A DNA stretch of 64,000 bases, taken from Nocardia carnea NBRC 14403 (GTDB lineage: Bacteria; Actinomycetota; Actinomycetes; Mycobacteriales; Mycobacteriaceae). The position numbers and the translations under genes were made by a program. The notes under the pieces were generated by a model. It was not told the origin of the DNA. It searched no databases and saw only the letters and a program-made list of their open reading frames with translations. The DNA is taken from NCBI RefSeq assembly GCF_000308515.1, contig NZ_BAFV01000070.1, positions 116,711-180,710 of the forward strand, written 5' to 3'. Below, piece by piece: positions 1 through 10,482 of the stretch (positions within the stretch are counted from its first letter, which is position 1; each line of letters starts with the position of its first letter).

Positions 1-211
1 CCACATGTGCCATCAGTTCATCGAACTGGGCGGCGCATTCGGCGGCGGTGCGGCGCGGTTTGATCCAGGGCACCACGGGATTCGCTGCCAGCTGCCAATC
101 GACCTCGTCGGCGAACAGCGCGGTGAGAGCCGCGGTATCGGCGGTGGAGCGGGCCGCGAGGAACTTCTCGACGGTGGCGCGGGTGGTGTCGGCAACGACG
201 GTTTCGGTCAT
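1..211 (-). CDS. SnoaL/NTF2-like protein (partial, runs off window start)
   Basis: The minus-strand frame opens with ATG at 211 and is still open at position 1, so only the first 70 or so residues are visible. They read as a helical start followed by FADEVDWQLA and a proline/tryptophan segment (NPVVPWIKPR). This is the typical opening of SnoaL-like/NTF2-fold proteins, which are small cone-shaped barrels used as ketosteroid isomerase-like enzymes or ligand-binding domains. No catalytic residue can be assigned from a fragment. It follows the TetR gene on the same strand after a 185-bp gap, so it may be read from its own promoter. The fold call is by pattern only. Confidence 0.6.
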   Translation of the reverse strand, partial: MTETVVADTTRATVEKFLAARSTADTAALTALFADEVDWQLAANPVVPWIKPRRTAAECAAQFDELMAHV

Positions 212-396
212 CGGGTTCTCCTGCTTTCGTTTGCTACACCCGATATTCGCAGCGCGCGGTGCGTGTGGCGATTACCTGAGAGGTAAAGCATTCCATGCAG
301 AGCTGTGACGGTCAGGTCCAGCGCCCCGATCCGACGTAACCGCCCGGAGCTGGGGACCCGAGTCCTGGAGTGGACCGGATCGGTTACGTGGCCGCG

Positions 397-999
397 TCAG
401 CGCCGGGCGTCGAGGGCTTCGTGCAGGGTGGCGGCCCACTGGTGGATGATTTGTTTCCGGCGGGCGGAATCGTCGGTCAGGACATCGGCCAGGCCGAGGC
501 CGCGGGCGAGGTCGAGGGTGGCCTGGACCAGGTGGTGGGTTACCGGGTCGGAATCGTCGACGCCGAGGGCTTCGACGGCGCGGCGGTGGGCGCCGCGGCC
601 GAAACGGGCTTCCAAGGGGACTATTCGTTCGCGCAGTGCCGGGTCGGCGGCGGCGTGGGTCCACACCTGCAGGGCCGCTTTGAAGAGGGGGCTGGTGTAG
701 GACTCGACCAGACCCGCGACGACCGCTTCGGTACGGGCCGGGCCGGGTTCGGTGACCGCCGCCTTCATCGCCTGATCCGTGCGGGTGTCGAACATGTAGG
801 TGAGGGCGGCGGTGATCAGGTCTTCCCTGGTGGGGAAATGGTGTTGGGCGGCGCCGCGGGAGACCCCGGCGCGTTCGGCGACCACCGAGACCGTTGCGGC
901 CGCCCAGCCCTTCTCGGCCAGACAGTCGATGGTCGCCTCGAGGAGCCGCTGCCGGGTGGCCCGGCTGCGGTCCTGTTTGGGTTCGTTCGGTGTCGCCAT
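397..999 (-). CDS. TetR-family transcriptional regulator
   Basis: A 200-residue protein with an N-terminal TetR DNA-binding domain. The helix-turn-helix lies around residues 25-60 (TVSVVAERAGVSRGAAQHHF, then PTREDLI), followed by a diverse all-helical ligand domain. It is the last gene of the minus-strand acyl-CoA catabolic operon, only 6 bp after the enoyl-CoA hydratase, so it is probably co-transcribed and may repress the operon in response to an acyl-CoA. A perfect 16-bp palindrome 90 bp upstream of the first gene (9916-9931) is the obvious candidate operator. The family call is firm. The ligand and target are inferred from context. Confidence 0.88.
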   Translation of the reverse strand: MATPNEPKQDRSRATRQRLLEATIDCLAEKGWAAATVSVVAERAGVSRGAAQHHFPTREDLITAALTYMFDTRTDQAMKAAVTEPGPARTEAVVAGLVESYTSPLFKAALQVWTHAAADPALRERIVPLEARFGRGAHRRAVEALGVDDSDPVTHHLVQATLDLARGLGLADVLTDDSARRKQIIHQWAATLHEALDARR

Positions 1000-1005
1000 A
1001 ACGGT

Positions 1006-1896
1006 CTATTCTGCCGAGCGCGATTCCGCTGCCCGGCCCGCGGAGTCGGCGGAGTCCGGTGGGGACGGATTCTGTCGTGCGGTGGCAGGCTCGGTCGGCG
1101 GCGCGCTCGGTTCGGCGGCCCACCGGGGTGGCCGGCGCTGGAGAAACGCCGTCATCCCTTCGATCACCTCCGGTGTACCGAAGAAACGGCCCGAGCGCTG
1201 CGCCAACTCCTCAGCACTGCGATCGAATTCGGCCAGCACCGCGGCGGTGGTGAGGCGTTTGCTCTCGGCGAGCCCCTGGGGCGAGCCCTGCCGGAGTTCG
1301 GCCAGCACACCCGTTACTGCCGCCGATGGATCATCGGCGGCGAGGGTGATGAGGCCGATACGTTCGGCGGTATCGGCATCGAACTTCTCGCCGGTCAGGA
1401 AGTAGCGGTCGGCGGCGCGGGCGATCAGCTTGGGCAACAGGGTCAGGGAGATGACGAAAGGTGCCAAACCGAGCCGGGCCTCGGTGAGCGCGAAACTGCT
1501 GCCGCGGCCCGCGACGGCGATATCGCAGGCCGCGAGCAACCCCATACCGCCGGCCCGGACATGTCCGTCCACCCGGGCAACCACCGGTTTCGGCAGTTCC
1601 AGGACCGTGCGCAGCACCCGGACCATCCACTGGGTGCGGATATCGGCCGCCGCGGCCGGGTCCGCATCCACCGCCTCCTTCAGGTCGGCGCCCGCACAGA
1701 AGGTGTTGCCGGTGTGGGTGAGCACCACACCGCGCACGGCCGCATCGCCGGCCGCGCGCTCGAACCCTTCCAGAAGCTGGGTCACCAGCGCGGAGGAGAT
1801 GGCGTTGCGGTTGTGCGGGGAGTCGAGCGTGAGAGTCGCGAACCCGTCCTCGACGGCGTAGCGGACGACTCGATCGACACGATCGGTTCCAGTCAC
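1006..1896 (-). CDS. echA7: Enoyl-CoA hydratase/isomerase family protein (EchA7-like)
   Basis: A 296-residue crotonase-fold protein starting at GTG 1896. The oxyanion-hole segments are visible as NTFCAGADLKE (about residues 64-74) and VDGHVRAGGMGLLAACDIA (about 113-131). The C-terminal 40 residues are a low-complexity Ala/Pro/Ser tail beyond the usual ~260-residue length. In the operon it would add water to the unsaturated acyl-CoA made after carboxylation, as hydratases do in leucine and acyclic-terpene breakdown. The symbol comes from gene order matching the M. tuberculosis echA7-fadE12-accA2-accD2-fadE13 block. The true substrate is unknown. Confidence 0.85.
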   Translation of the reverse strand: MTGTDRVDRVVRYAVEDGFATLTLDSPHNRNAISSALVTQLLEGFERAAGDAAVRGVVLTHTGNTFCAGADLKEAVDADPAAAADIRTQWMVRVLRTVLELPKPVVARVDGHVRAGGMGLLAACDIAVAGRGSSFALTEARLGLAPFVISLTLLPKLIARAADRYFLTGEKFDADTAERIGLITLAADDPSAAVTGVLAELRQGSPQGLAESKRLTTAAVLAEFDRSAEELAQRSGRFFGTPEVIEGMTAFLQRRPPRWAAEPSAPPTEPATARQNPSPPDSADSAGRAAESRSAE

Positions 1897-1958
1897 GGGA
1901 GCCTGCCTTTACGTTACGGGGTGGGAGGCCGGTAGCGACCCGGTGGGACGGATATCGC

Positions 1959-3119
1959 TCAGTAGGACTTCGGCAGTCCCAGCGAATGCTGGGCGACGAA
2001 GTTGAGGATCATTTCCCGGCTCACCGGGGCGATACGCGCGATCCGGGCCGCACCGAGCATGGCGGCCAGGCCGTATTCGTTGGTGAGCCCGGAACCGCCG
2101 TGGGTCTGGATGGCCTGATCCAGTGCTTTGATACTGGCTTCGGCGGCGGCATATTTCGCCATATTGGCGGCCTCGGCGGCGCCCATTTCGTCGCCCGCGT
2201 CGTAGAGGGTGGCGGCCTTGAGCATCATCAACCGGGCCAGTTCGACCTCGATCTTCACCTGGGCCAGCGGATGCGCGATTCCCTGGTGGGCACCTATCGG
2301 GGATTTCCATACGGTGCGTTCCTTGGCGTATTCGACGGCCCGGTCGATGGCGTAACGACCGATTCCGACGGCCATCGCCGCGCCCATGATGCGTTCCGGG
2401 TTCAGGCCCGCGAACAGCTGCATGAGGGCCGCGTCCTCCTTGCCGACGAGGGCGGTGGCGGGGAGCCGGACATCGTCGAGGAACAGGGTGAACTGGTGGT
2501 CCGGTTCGATGATGTCCATTTCCTGCGGGGTCTTTTCGAACCCGGGAGCGTCGGTGGGGACGATGAACAGCGCAGGCTTGAGCTTGCCGGTCTTGTGGTC
2601 GGAGGTGCGGGCCACGATCAGCACGGCCTCGGCCTGATCGACTCCGGAGATGAAGATTTTGCGACCGGTGAGCAGCCAATCGTCACCGTCACGGCGGGCA
2701 GTGGTGGTGATCTGATGCGAATTGGAGCCGGCGTCGGGTTCGGTGATACCGAAAACCATTTTGGCCGAACCGTCGGCGAGTTTCGGCAGCCATTCCGACT
2801 TCTGCGCGTCGGTGCCGTATTTGGTGATGATGGTGCCGCAGATGGCGGGCGAGACCACCATGAGCAACAGGCCGGCACCCTGCGCGGACAGTTCCTCCAT
2901 CACCAGCGCCAGCTCGTACATACCGGCGCCGCCGCCACCGTATTCCTCCGGCAGGTTCACGCCGAGGAAACCGAGGCCGCCCGCCTCCTGCCAGAGTTCG
3001 TCGAGCGGCTCGTTGTTACGTGCCTTGGGCAGTACATAGTCGCGGTAACTGTATTTCGCGGCCAGCGCGGCTACGGCGGACCGCAGCTCTTTGCGTTCGT
3101 CGGTTTCGATGAAGCTCAT
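1959..3119 (-). CDS. fadE12: Acyl-CoA dehydrogenase (FadE12-like)
   Basis: A 386-residue FAD-dependent acyl-CoA dehydrogenase. I chose ATG 3119 (MSFIETDERKE) because the open frame upstream is arginine-rich antisense of the carboxylase gene. The order is an N-terminal helical domain, a beta domain with the FAD/substrate strand (VFGITEPDAGSNSHQITTTA, about residues 118-137), and the C-terminal helical domain with THGGSGLTNEYG. It ends with the family-typical return to the helix bundle. It starts 2 bp after the carboxylase alpha gene stop, so the two are translationally linked. It is one of two such dehydrogenases in the operon, suggesting two desaturation steps or two substrate lengths. Confidence 0.9.
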   Translation of the reverse strand: MSFIETDERKELRSAVAALAAKYSYRDYVLPKARNNEPLDELWQEAGGLGFLGVNLPEEYGGGGAGMYELALVMEELSAQGAGLLLMVVSPAICGTIITKYGTDAQKSEWLPKLADGSAKMVFGITEPDAGSNSHQITTTARRDGDDWLLTGRKIFISGVDQAEAVLIVARTSDHKTGKLKPALFIVPTDAPGFEKTPQEMDIIEPDHQFTLFLDDVRLPATALVGKEDAALMQLFAGLNPERIMGAAMAVGIGRYAIDRAVEYAKERTVWKSPIGAHQGIAHPLAQVKIEVELARLMMLKAATLYDAGDEMGAAEAANMAKYAAAEASIKALDQAIQTHGGSGLTNEYGLAAMLGAARIARIAPVSREMILNFVAQHSLGLPKSY

Positions 3120-3121
3120 TG

Positions 3122-5371
3122 CTACTCCTGGTTTCCGGGCTGTTCGTGGTTTTCGGCGGCGGGTTCCACCACGGCGAGTACGGCGCCGACATCGACCTGT
3201 TGACCGACCGCGACGTTGACCGCGCTGAGCACGCCGTCCGCCGGGGCGGCGATGGTGTGCTCCATCTTCATGGCCTCCAGCCACAGGATGGGCTGACCGG
3301 CGCGGACAGTGCTGCCGACCTCGGCACCGAGCCGGATCACACTGCCCGGCATGGGAGCGAGCAGCGATCCGGTGGCGACCTGGTCGGCCGGGTCGGTGAA
3401 CCGGGGCAGCCGCCGCACCGTGACCGGGCCGAGAGCCGAATCCACGCAGACCAGATCGTCGTAGCGGGCGACGCTGAACTGCCGGCGCACCGGACCGTGC
3501 GCACCCGGTACGGCGAGAACCACCTGATCGGATGTGGCCGAGATCAGTTCGAGGCCGTCGAACCCGGCGACCGTCACACCGGTGCGGGTGAACCGGTAGT
3601 CGATCTCGTGGGTGCCGCTGGTCCGGCTCTCGTAGGACTTGCGCTGCGATTGCGAGGGCAGATTTCGCCAGCCGCTGGGCGCGCCCGCGACCACGGTGGC
3701 ACGCGCCCGATTGGCGGCGGATTCGGCGAGCGCGGCGGCGACGATCGACAGTTTCTCGTCGTCCGGGCTCACCAAAGGCTCCGACAGGACGTCCAGACCG
3801 TGGGTGGCGAAGAAGGCGGTATCGGTATCACCGGCCAGGAAGGCGGGATGGCGCAGTACGCGGACCAGCAGGTCACGGTTGGTGACCAGGCCGTGGATCC
3901 GGGCCCGCTGCAACGCCCCGGCGAGCAGCCGGGCGGCTTCGTCGCGGGTGCGGCCATAGGAGATGACCTTCGCCAGCATCGGGTCGTAGTGGACGCCGAC
4001 CACCGAACCGTCGGCGACACCGGAATCCAGACGGATACCGGGACGTTCGAGCAGATCGAACTCGGTTGCCACCGCGGGAATCTCGATGCGCTGTACCGTT
4101 CCGCTCTGCGGCTGCCAGTCCTGAGCCGGGTCCTCGGCATAGAGCCGGACCTCGATCGAATGACCTCGCATGCGGGGTGGTTGCGCCGGGAGCTGCCCGC
4201 CCTGGGCGATTTCCAGCTGGAGCTGGACCAGATCCATGCCGGTGGTGCATTCGGTGACCGGGTGTTCCACCTGCAACCTGGTGTTCATCTCGAGAAAGAA
4301 GAACTCACCGGATTCGTCGGCCAGGAATTCGACTGTTCCGGCACCGGTGTAACCGATGGCGTCGGCCGCTTGGCGAGCCGCTGCATACAGCCTGCCCCGC
4401 ATACCGCCGACTGCCGGTATGCCCGCTACCGACCGGTTGCCGTCACTTGCGGCCGACGGACTGCCGCCGAAAGCGGCCGAGCCCGATTCGCCCGTGGGCG
4501 CGGAGTCCGCTGGACCGTCCTGCGCCGCGTCCGGCGAACGCCGCTCGGACACGTGTCCTCGCACCCCGACCGTCGAATTGCCGGGACGAGATCCGTGCGC
4601 ATCACCGGCCCGTGCGGCGTCGATGCGCTCCACGAGCGGCGAGGGCGCCTCCTCGACGACCTTCTGGTGTCGGCGCTGGATCGAGCATTCACGCTCGCCG
4701 ACCGCCCAGATCGTGCCATGCATATCGGCCATCACCTGGACCTCGATATGGCGGCCGGTTTCGAGGTAGCGCTCGCAGAAGACGGTCGGGTCGCCGAATG
4801 CGGATTCGGCTTCCCGGCGCGCGCCGGCGAGCTGCTCAGGAAGTTCGGCGAGGGTGCGCACCACGCGCATCCCGCGACCGCCACCACCGGCCGAGGCCTT
4901 GATCAGGACCGGCAGTTGGTCCGTGGTGACCTCGTCGGGGTCGAGTTCGGCCAGCACCGGCACTCCGGCGGCGTCCATCATCTTCTTGGCCGCGACCTTG
5001 GAACCCATCTCTTCGATGGCGGTGACGGGCGGCCCGATCCACACCAGCCCGGCCGCTTGCACCGCGCGCGCGAATTCCGCGTTCTCGGAGAGGAAACCGT
5101 AGCCGGGGTGGACGGCGTCGGCACCCGCGGCCTGCGCGGCGGCGATGATGAGGTCGGCGCGGAGATAGGTCTCGGCGGGAGTGTTTCCGGGCAGGCGGAC
5201 CGCCGCATCGGCCTCGGCCACGTGCGGGGATTCCGCGTCGGCGTCGGAGTACACGGCGACGGTGCCGAGTCCCATCCGGCGGCAGGTCGCGAAGACCCGG
5301 CGGGCGATCTCGCCGCGGTTGGCCACCAGAACACTGGTGATGAGCTGTGGTTGCGTCACGACCGGCCTCAC
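3122..5371 (-). CDS. accA2: Acyl-CoA carboxylase alpha subunit (biotin carboxylase + biotin carrier), with internal insert
   Basis: A 749-residue subunit that carboxylates its own biotin using ATP and bicarbonate, then passes CO2 to the beta subunit. The biotin carboxylase domain starts at about residue 11 (VLVANRGEIARR), with the ATP-grasp glycine loop KASAGGGGRGMRV (158-170) and catalytic block SIQRRHQKVVEEAP (230-243). The C-terminal biotinyl domain has EAMKMEHT, with the biotin-accepting lysine near residue 702. Unusually, about 70 low-complexity residues (roughly 254-323, bases 4403-4612) interrupt the domain right after the catalytic block; relatives I recall join directly to the helix starting MRGRLYAAAR. 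Start GTG 5371 overlaps the upstream stop (GTGA). accA2 is assigned by synteny. Confidence 0.9.
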   Translation of the reverse strand: MRPVVTQPQLITSVLVANRGEIARRVFATCRRMGLGTVAVYSDADAESPHVAEADAAVRLPGNTPAETYLRADLIIAAAQAAGADAVHPGYGFLSENAEFARAVQAAGLVWIGPPVTAIEEMGSKVAAKKMMDAAGVPVLAELDPDEVTTDQLPVLIKASAGGGGRGMRVVRTLAELPEQLAGARREAESAFGDPTVFCERYLETGRHIEVQVMADMHGTIWAVGERECSIQRRHQKVVEEAPSPLVERIDAARAGDAHGSRPGNSTVGVRGHVSERRSPDAAQDGPADSAPTGESGSAAFGGSPSAASDGNRSVAGIPAVGGMRGRLYAAARQAADAIGYTGAGTVEFLADESGEFFFLEMNTRLQVEHPVTECTTGMDLVQLQLEIAQGGQLPAQPPRMRGHSIEVRLYAEDPAQDWQPQSGTVQRIEIPAVATEFDLLERPGIRLDSGVADGSVVGVHYDPMLAKVISYGRTRDEAARLLAGALQRARIHGLVTNRDLLVRVLRHPAFLAGDTDTAFFATHGLDVLSEPLVSPDDEKLSIVAAALAESAANRARATVVAGAPSGWRNLPSQSQRKSYESRTSGTHEIDYRFTRTGVTVAGFDGLELISATSDQVVLAVPGAHGPVRRQFSVARYDDLVCVDSALGPVTVRRLPRFTDPADQVATGSLLAPMPGSVIRLGAEVGSTVRAGQPILWLEAMKMEHTIAAPADGVLSAVNVAVGQQVDVGAVLAVVEPAAENHEQPGNQE

Positions 5372-6962
5372 ATTCGGAAGACGCCGAAGCCCTCGGCGCC
5401 CTGGACAGGTGCTGTGTGGATGGCCGACAGGGCCATACCGAGCACTGTGCGGGTATCACGCGGGTCGATGACCCCGTCGTCGTAGAGCCGCCCGGACATG
5501 AACATGGCCAGCGATTCGGCCTCGATCTGCGCTTCCACCATGGCGCGCATCCCGGCATCGGCTTCTTCGTCGAATGCCTGCCCGCGGGCCTCGGCGGAGG
5601 CGCGGCCGACAATGGAGATCACGCCGGCCAGTTGCGCTCCGCCCATCACCGCGGATTTCGCGCTGGGCCAGGCGAATACGAAACGGGGGTCGTAAGCACG
5701 GCCGCACATACCGTAGTGTCCGGCGCCGTAGGAGGAGCCCATGAGCACCGAGATATGCGGGACCTTCGAATTGGAGACCGCGTTGATCATCTGGGCGCCG
5801 TGTTTGATGATGCCCTTCTGCTCGTATTCCTTACCCACCATGTAGCCGGTGGTGTTGTGCAGGAACAGCAGCGGGGTGTTGGTCTTGTTTGCCAGCTGGA
5901 TGAACTGGGTGGCCTTCTGCGATTCCTCGGAGAAGAGCACCCCGCGGGCATTGGCGAGAATGCCGACCGGATAGCCGTGCAATTCGGCCCAGCCGGTGAC
6001 CAGGCTCGAACCGTAGAGCGGTTTGAATTCGTCGAAATCGGAGCCGTCGACGATACGGCCGATCACTTCGCGCGGGTCGAACGGGATCTTGAGATCGGGC
6101 GGGACGATACCGAGCAGATCCTCGGGATCGAAAAGCGGTTCCGGTGCCGAATCCCGCGGCGCCGGCCCCTGTTTCTGCCAGTTCAGCCGTTTGACGATCC
6201 GCCGACCGATCCGGATGGCGTCCTGCTCGTCGAGCGCGTAGTAATCGGCGAGACCGGAAACGCGGGCGTGCATATCGGCACCGCCCAGCGATTCGTCGTC
6301 GGATTCCTCGCCGGTGGCCATTTTCACCAGTGGCGGCCCGCCGAGGAACACCTTGGAGCGTTCCTTGATCATCACCACATGGTCGGACATACCGGGAATG
6401 TAGGCGCCGCCCGCGGTGGAATTACCGAAAACCAGTGCGATGGTCGGTATCCCGGCGGCGGAGGCCTGGGTGAGGTCGCGGAACATCCGGCCGCCCGGGA
6501 CGAAAACCTCTTTTTGCGTAGGTAGATCGGCGCCACCGGATTCCACCAGCGAGATCACCGGTAGGCGGTTCTCGCGAATGATGTCGTTGACGCGCAGCGT
6601 TTTCCGGAGCGTCCACGGATTGGAGGTACCGCCGCGCACGGTGGGGTCGGGGGCGACGATCATACATTCGACGCCCTCCACGACGCCGATTCCGGCGACC
6701 GTACTCGCCCCGACCTGGAACTCACTGCCCCATGCGGCGAGTGGGCACAGTTCGAGGAACGGCGAATCCTCGTCGATGAGCAGTTCGATCCGTTCCCGGG
6801 CGGTCAGCTTGCCGCGTTTGCGGTGCCGGGCCAGTTTCTCCGGGCCGCCGCCGGCGACGACCTTCTCGAACTCTGCGGAGACCTCGGCGAGTTTGGCCGT
6901 CATGGCCTCGGCCGCCGCCGTGTACTCCGCAGTGGTGGTGTCGAGAGTGCTGCGCAGTGTCG

Positions 6963-6966
<4 letters not shown>
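5368..6966 (-). CDS. accD2: Acyl-CoA carboxylase beta subunit (carboxyltransferase)
   Basis: A 532-residue carboxyltransferase that moves CO2 from biotin to an acyl-CoA. The start is ATG 6966 (MTTLRSTLD), which overlaps the preceding stop as ATGA. The N-terminal half carries the acyl-CoA-binding half-site (SLVESGGADLPTQ, about residues 140-152, and VFGNSTAGGAYIPGMSD, about 177-193). The C-terminal half has GFMVG-type loops, here NTTGYMVGKEYEQ, and SYGAGHYGMCGRAY. These are typical of methylcrotonyl-/geranyl-CoA carboxylase beta chains rather than propionyl-CoA carboxylases, by my reading of the TTGYMVG loop. It pairs with the alpha subunit encoded directly downstream. Substrate specificity is not proven. 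Confidence 0.9.
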
Positions 6967-8110
<1,144 letters not shown>

Positions 8111-8114
<4 letters not shown>

Positions 8115-9826
8115 GACAGCAGCTCCAACGGTATATCGATATTGCGGGACCGCAGCCATTCGCCGAGGCCCTTGGCCTGCGGATCGAAACGGGCCTGATA
8201 GGCCACGCCTTCGCCGAGCAGACCGGTGATCAGGAAATTGAGCGCCCGTAGATTGGGCAGAACATGCCGGGTCACCTCGAGTCCGGCGGTTTCCGGCAAC
8301 AGTTCACGCAGGCGGCCGACGGTGAGAGTGTGCACCAGCCAGCGCCATTGTTCGTCGGTGCGGACCCATACGCCGATATTGGCGTCACCGCCCTTGTCGC
8401 CGCTGCGGGCCATCGCGATACTGCCGAGCGGAACACGTTTCGTGGGTGTGGCCGGAAGCGGGTCGGGGAGTTCGGGTTCGGGCACCTCGGCGAGTTCCCG
8501 GGTTTCCGAGGGGGCACCCACCAGGACCCGGCAGCCGGTGGGCCGCACCGCGGTATGCGCAACCTCGGCGGCGTCGACGAAACCAGGTCGGTAGACACCG
8601 TAGGGCGAACCGTTACCGGGCGGGGTGGTGAAACTACAACCCGGATAACTGGCCAGCGCGAGTTCCACGGCGACGCTGGAGAAAGCGCGGCCCACCTTGT
8701 TCGGGTCGGGGTCGCGGACCACGCAGCGCAGCAGGGCGCTCGCCTGCTCCTCGGTCTCGGCATCGGGGCGGTCGAGCCGAGCGAGGGTCCAGTCGAGTTC
8801 GGCGGGACGCTGCGGTAGCCAGGCTTCCAGTTGCCGCTGCGCCAGTTCGGCTTTCGCCTCGATATCCAACCCGGTGAGGATGAATTCCATCTCGTTGCGG
8901 AAACCACCCAGCGTGTTCAGCGAGACCTTGAGCCGAGGCGGCGGTGGCTCGCCCTGCACTGCGCTGATCAGTACCCGGTCCGGTCCGTCCGCCGATAGCT
9001 CGACGGTATCGAGCCGGGTGGTGACATCGGGCCCGGCATAGCGCGCACCCTGGATCTCGTACATGAGCTGCGCGGCCACCGTATCCACCGTGACCGCACC
9101 GCCGCTGCCCGCATGTTTGGTGATCACGCTGCTGCCGTCCGCCCGGACCTCGGCGAGCGGGAAACCCGGCCGGCCCAGATCGGGCAGCTCGGTGAAGAAC
9201 GCGAAGTTACCGCCGGTGGCCTGGGTGCCGCATTCGATCACGTGACCGGCCACCACCGCACCGGCGAGCCGATCGTAATCGGTGCGCTGCCAGCCGAAAT
9301 GGGCGACCGCCGGGCCCACGACCACCGAGGCGTCGGTGACCCGGCCGGTGACCACCACATCCGCGCCGGCGGTGAGACAGTCGGCGATACCGAAAGCACC
9401 GAGGTAGGCGTTGGCGGTCAGCGGGGAGCCCAGGCCGAGTTCCGCGGCGCGGTCGAGAAGGTCGTCGCCTTCGACGAAACCGACCTGCACGTCGAGCCCG
9501 AGCCGGGCCGCCAGTTCGCTCACCTTTTCCGCCAGCCCGGCCGGGTTCAGGCCGCCGGCGTTCGTGACGATCTGCACCTTGCGTTCCAGCGCCAGGCCGA
9601 GGCAATCCTCGAGCTGGCGGAGGAAGGTTTTGGCATACCCCAGCCCGGAATCCTTCATCCGGTCGCGACCCAGGATCAGCATGGTGAGTTCGGCGAGATA
9701 GTCGCCGGTGAGCACGTCGAGCTGCCCGCCCTCGAGCATTTCGCGCATGGCTGTCAGCCGGTCGCCGTAGAACCCGGAACAGTTGCCGATCCGGATCACG
9801 TCCGGATTGTCGGCCAGAGCACTCAT
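8111..9826 (-). CDS. AtuA-like protein (DUF1446 family)
   Basis: A 571-residue protein of the acyclic-terpene-utilisation AtuA/DUF1446 family. The signature N-terminus is IGNCSGFYGDRLTAMREML, followed by DVLTGDYLAELTM, VTNAGGLNP and DVVVTGRVTDASVVVGP. A second region (about residues 470-560) carries the family's AtuA-like C-terminal part (LGSIAMARSGDKGGDANIG). AtuA is required for citronellol/geraniol use in Pseudomonas, but its reaction is not established to my knowledge. It is the first gene of the operon, corresponding to Rv0976c in M. tuberculosis. The next gene's GTG overlaps its stop. Confidence 0.88.
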
Positions 9827-9915
9827 CAGCGGTTGCGCCTCCTACCGCTACGGGCGGAAAGCGCGCCCGGGATGTTCGTGTACGCGTTCAGCATCACAGG
9901 CGCCCGGAAAAAAAT

Positions 9916-9931
9916 CAAGCACGCGTGCTTG
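9916..9931. promoter_or_regulatory. Perfect 16-bp palindrome, candidate TetR operator
   Basis: CAAGCACGCGTGCTTG is identical to its own reverse complement and lies 90 bp upstream of the AtuA-like start, in a short A/T-richer stretch. Size and symmetry suit a TetR dimer site. The operon encodes its own TetR protein at 397-999, so autoregulation through this site is the simplest reading. Binding is inferred. Confidence 0.6.
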
Positions 9932-9993
9932 TTAAATTCGACGGTCCGTGCCCCGCCACAGCAACCCGAGGCGACCAGGCACAATGGGTTGCC

Positions 9994-10149
9994 GTGTCCA
10001 CCGATGTCGCCGCAGTACTGCTGTTCACCCTCGCCGGATTCCTGATCGGCGGCGCCTACTCCACCTGGAAGACCACCCGCCCGCTCGCGATCAGCCTCGG
10101 GGTGTGCGCCGTGGCCGCGGTGGTGGGGGCGGTGCTCTGGTTGCTGTGA
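9994..10149 (+). CDS. Small two-helix membrane protein
   Basis: A 51-residue protein from GTG 9994 (VSTDVAAVLLF). It has two hydrophobic helices (roughly residues 4-18 and 29-50) joined by a short polar turn with YSTWKTTR, so a hairpin in the cytoplasmic membrane is likely. It is divergent from the acyl-CoA operon. No function is recognised and no clear Shine-Dalgarno sequence precedes the start. A longer reading from ATG 9925 is possible but would start inside the operator region and adds non-hydrophobic sequence. Third-position GC is high, which supports coding. Confidence 0.5.
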   Translation: MSTDVAAVLLFTLAGFLIGGAYSTWKTTRPLAISLGVCAVAAVVGAVLWLL

Positions 10150-10482
10150 CAAGTCTTCTGCCCACGCCCGGCGGCAGGTAGAGCCGGGAAGTGGTCGACG
10201 GCACGGCCCATGCGGCAGTGCAATCGCTGCGGTGAGGTTTCCCGCGGGGGCCGACGGGGCAGTCATGGACGGGTGTCCCGGAACCACTCCGCCGCCCTCG
10301 GCGGCCAGTTGTTCCCGGCCCTGCCGATACGCCGGTCCTGCCCATCTGCGCCGGGCGGGACCGGCGTACCGACACAGTGGACGATCGAGAAGCTGCCCGG
10401 CGGCGGTAGATCGAGAGGGCTGCCCGGCGGTAAGCGAGATAAAGCCGACACCGTCCTACTGCACTCCCCGCGCAGCGTCCGG
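10150..10482. other. Gene-free stretch between convergent genes
   Basis: No credible gene is seen in these 333 bp. It holds a long stem-loop (10328-10368) and an imperfect tandem duplication of about 25 bp (10383-10432) in which GCTGCCCGGCGG occurs twice. No TPP riboswitch consensus (CTGAGA ... CTGAT) is visible despite the neighbouring thiamine genes. Confidence 0.6.
10328..10368. terminator. Long stem-loop, probable bidirectional terminator
   Basis: The arms TACGCCGGTCCTGCCC and GGGCGGGACCGGCGTA form a 16-bp stem with a single mismatch and a 9-nt loop, without a U-tract. It lies between the small membrane protein gene and the end of convergent thiE, where a two-way terminator is expected. 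The GC-rich, tail-less form is common in actinobacteria. Confidence 0.55.

Noticed and set aside
3119..5485. A 788-codon plus-strand open frame antisense to the carboxylase alpha gene
   Set aside because: It is a shadow produced by the high third-position GC of the real gene on the other strand, which has complete biotin carboxylase and biotinyl motifs. The antisense translation is Gly/Arg/His-rich without any motif.
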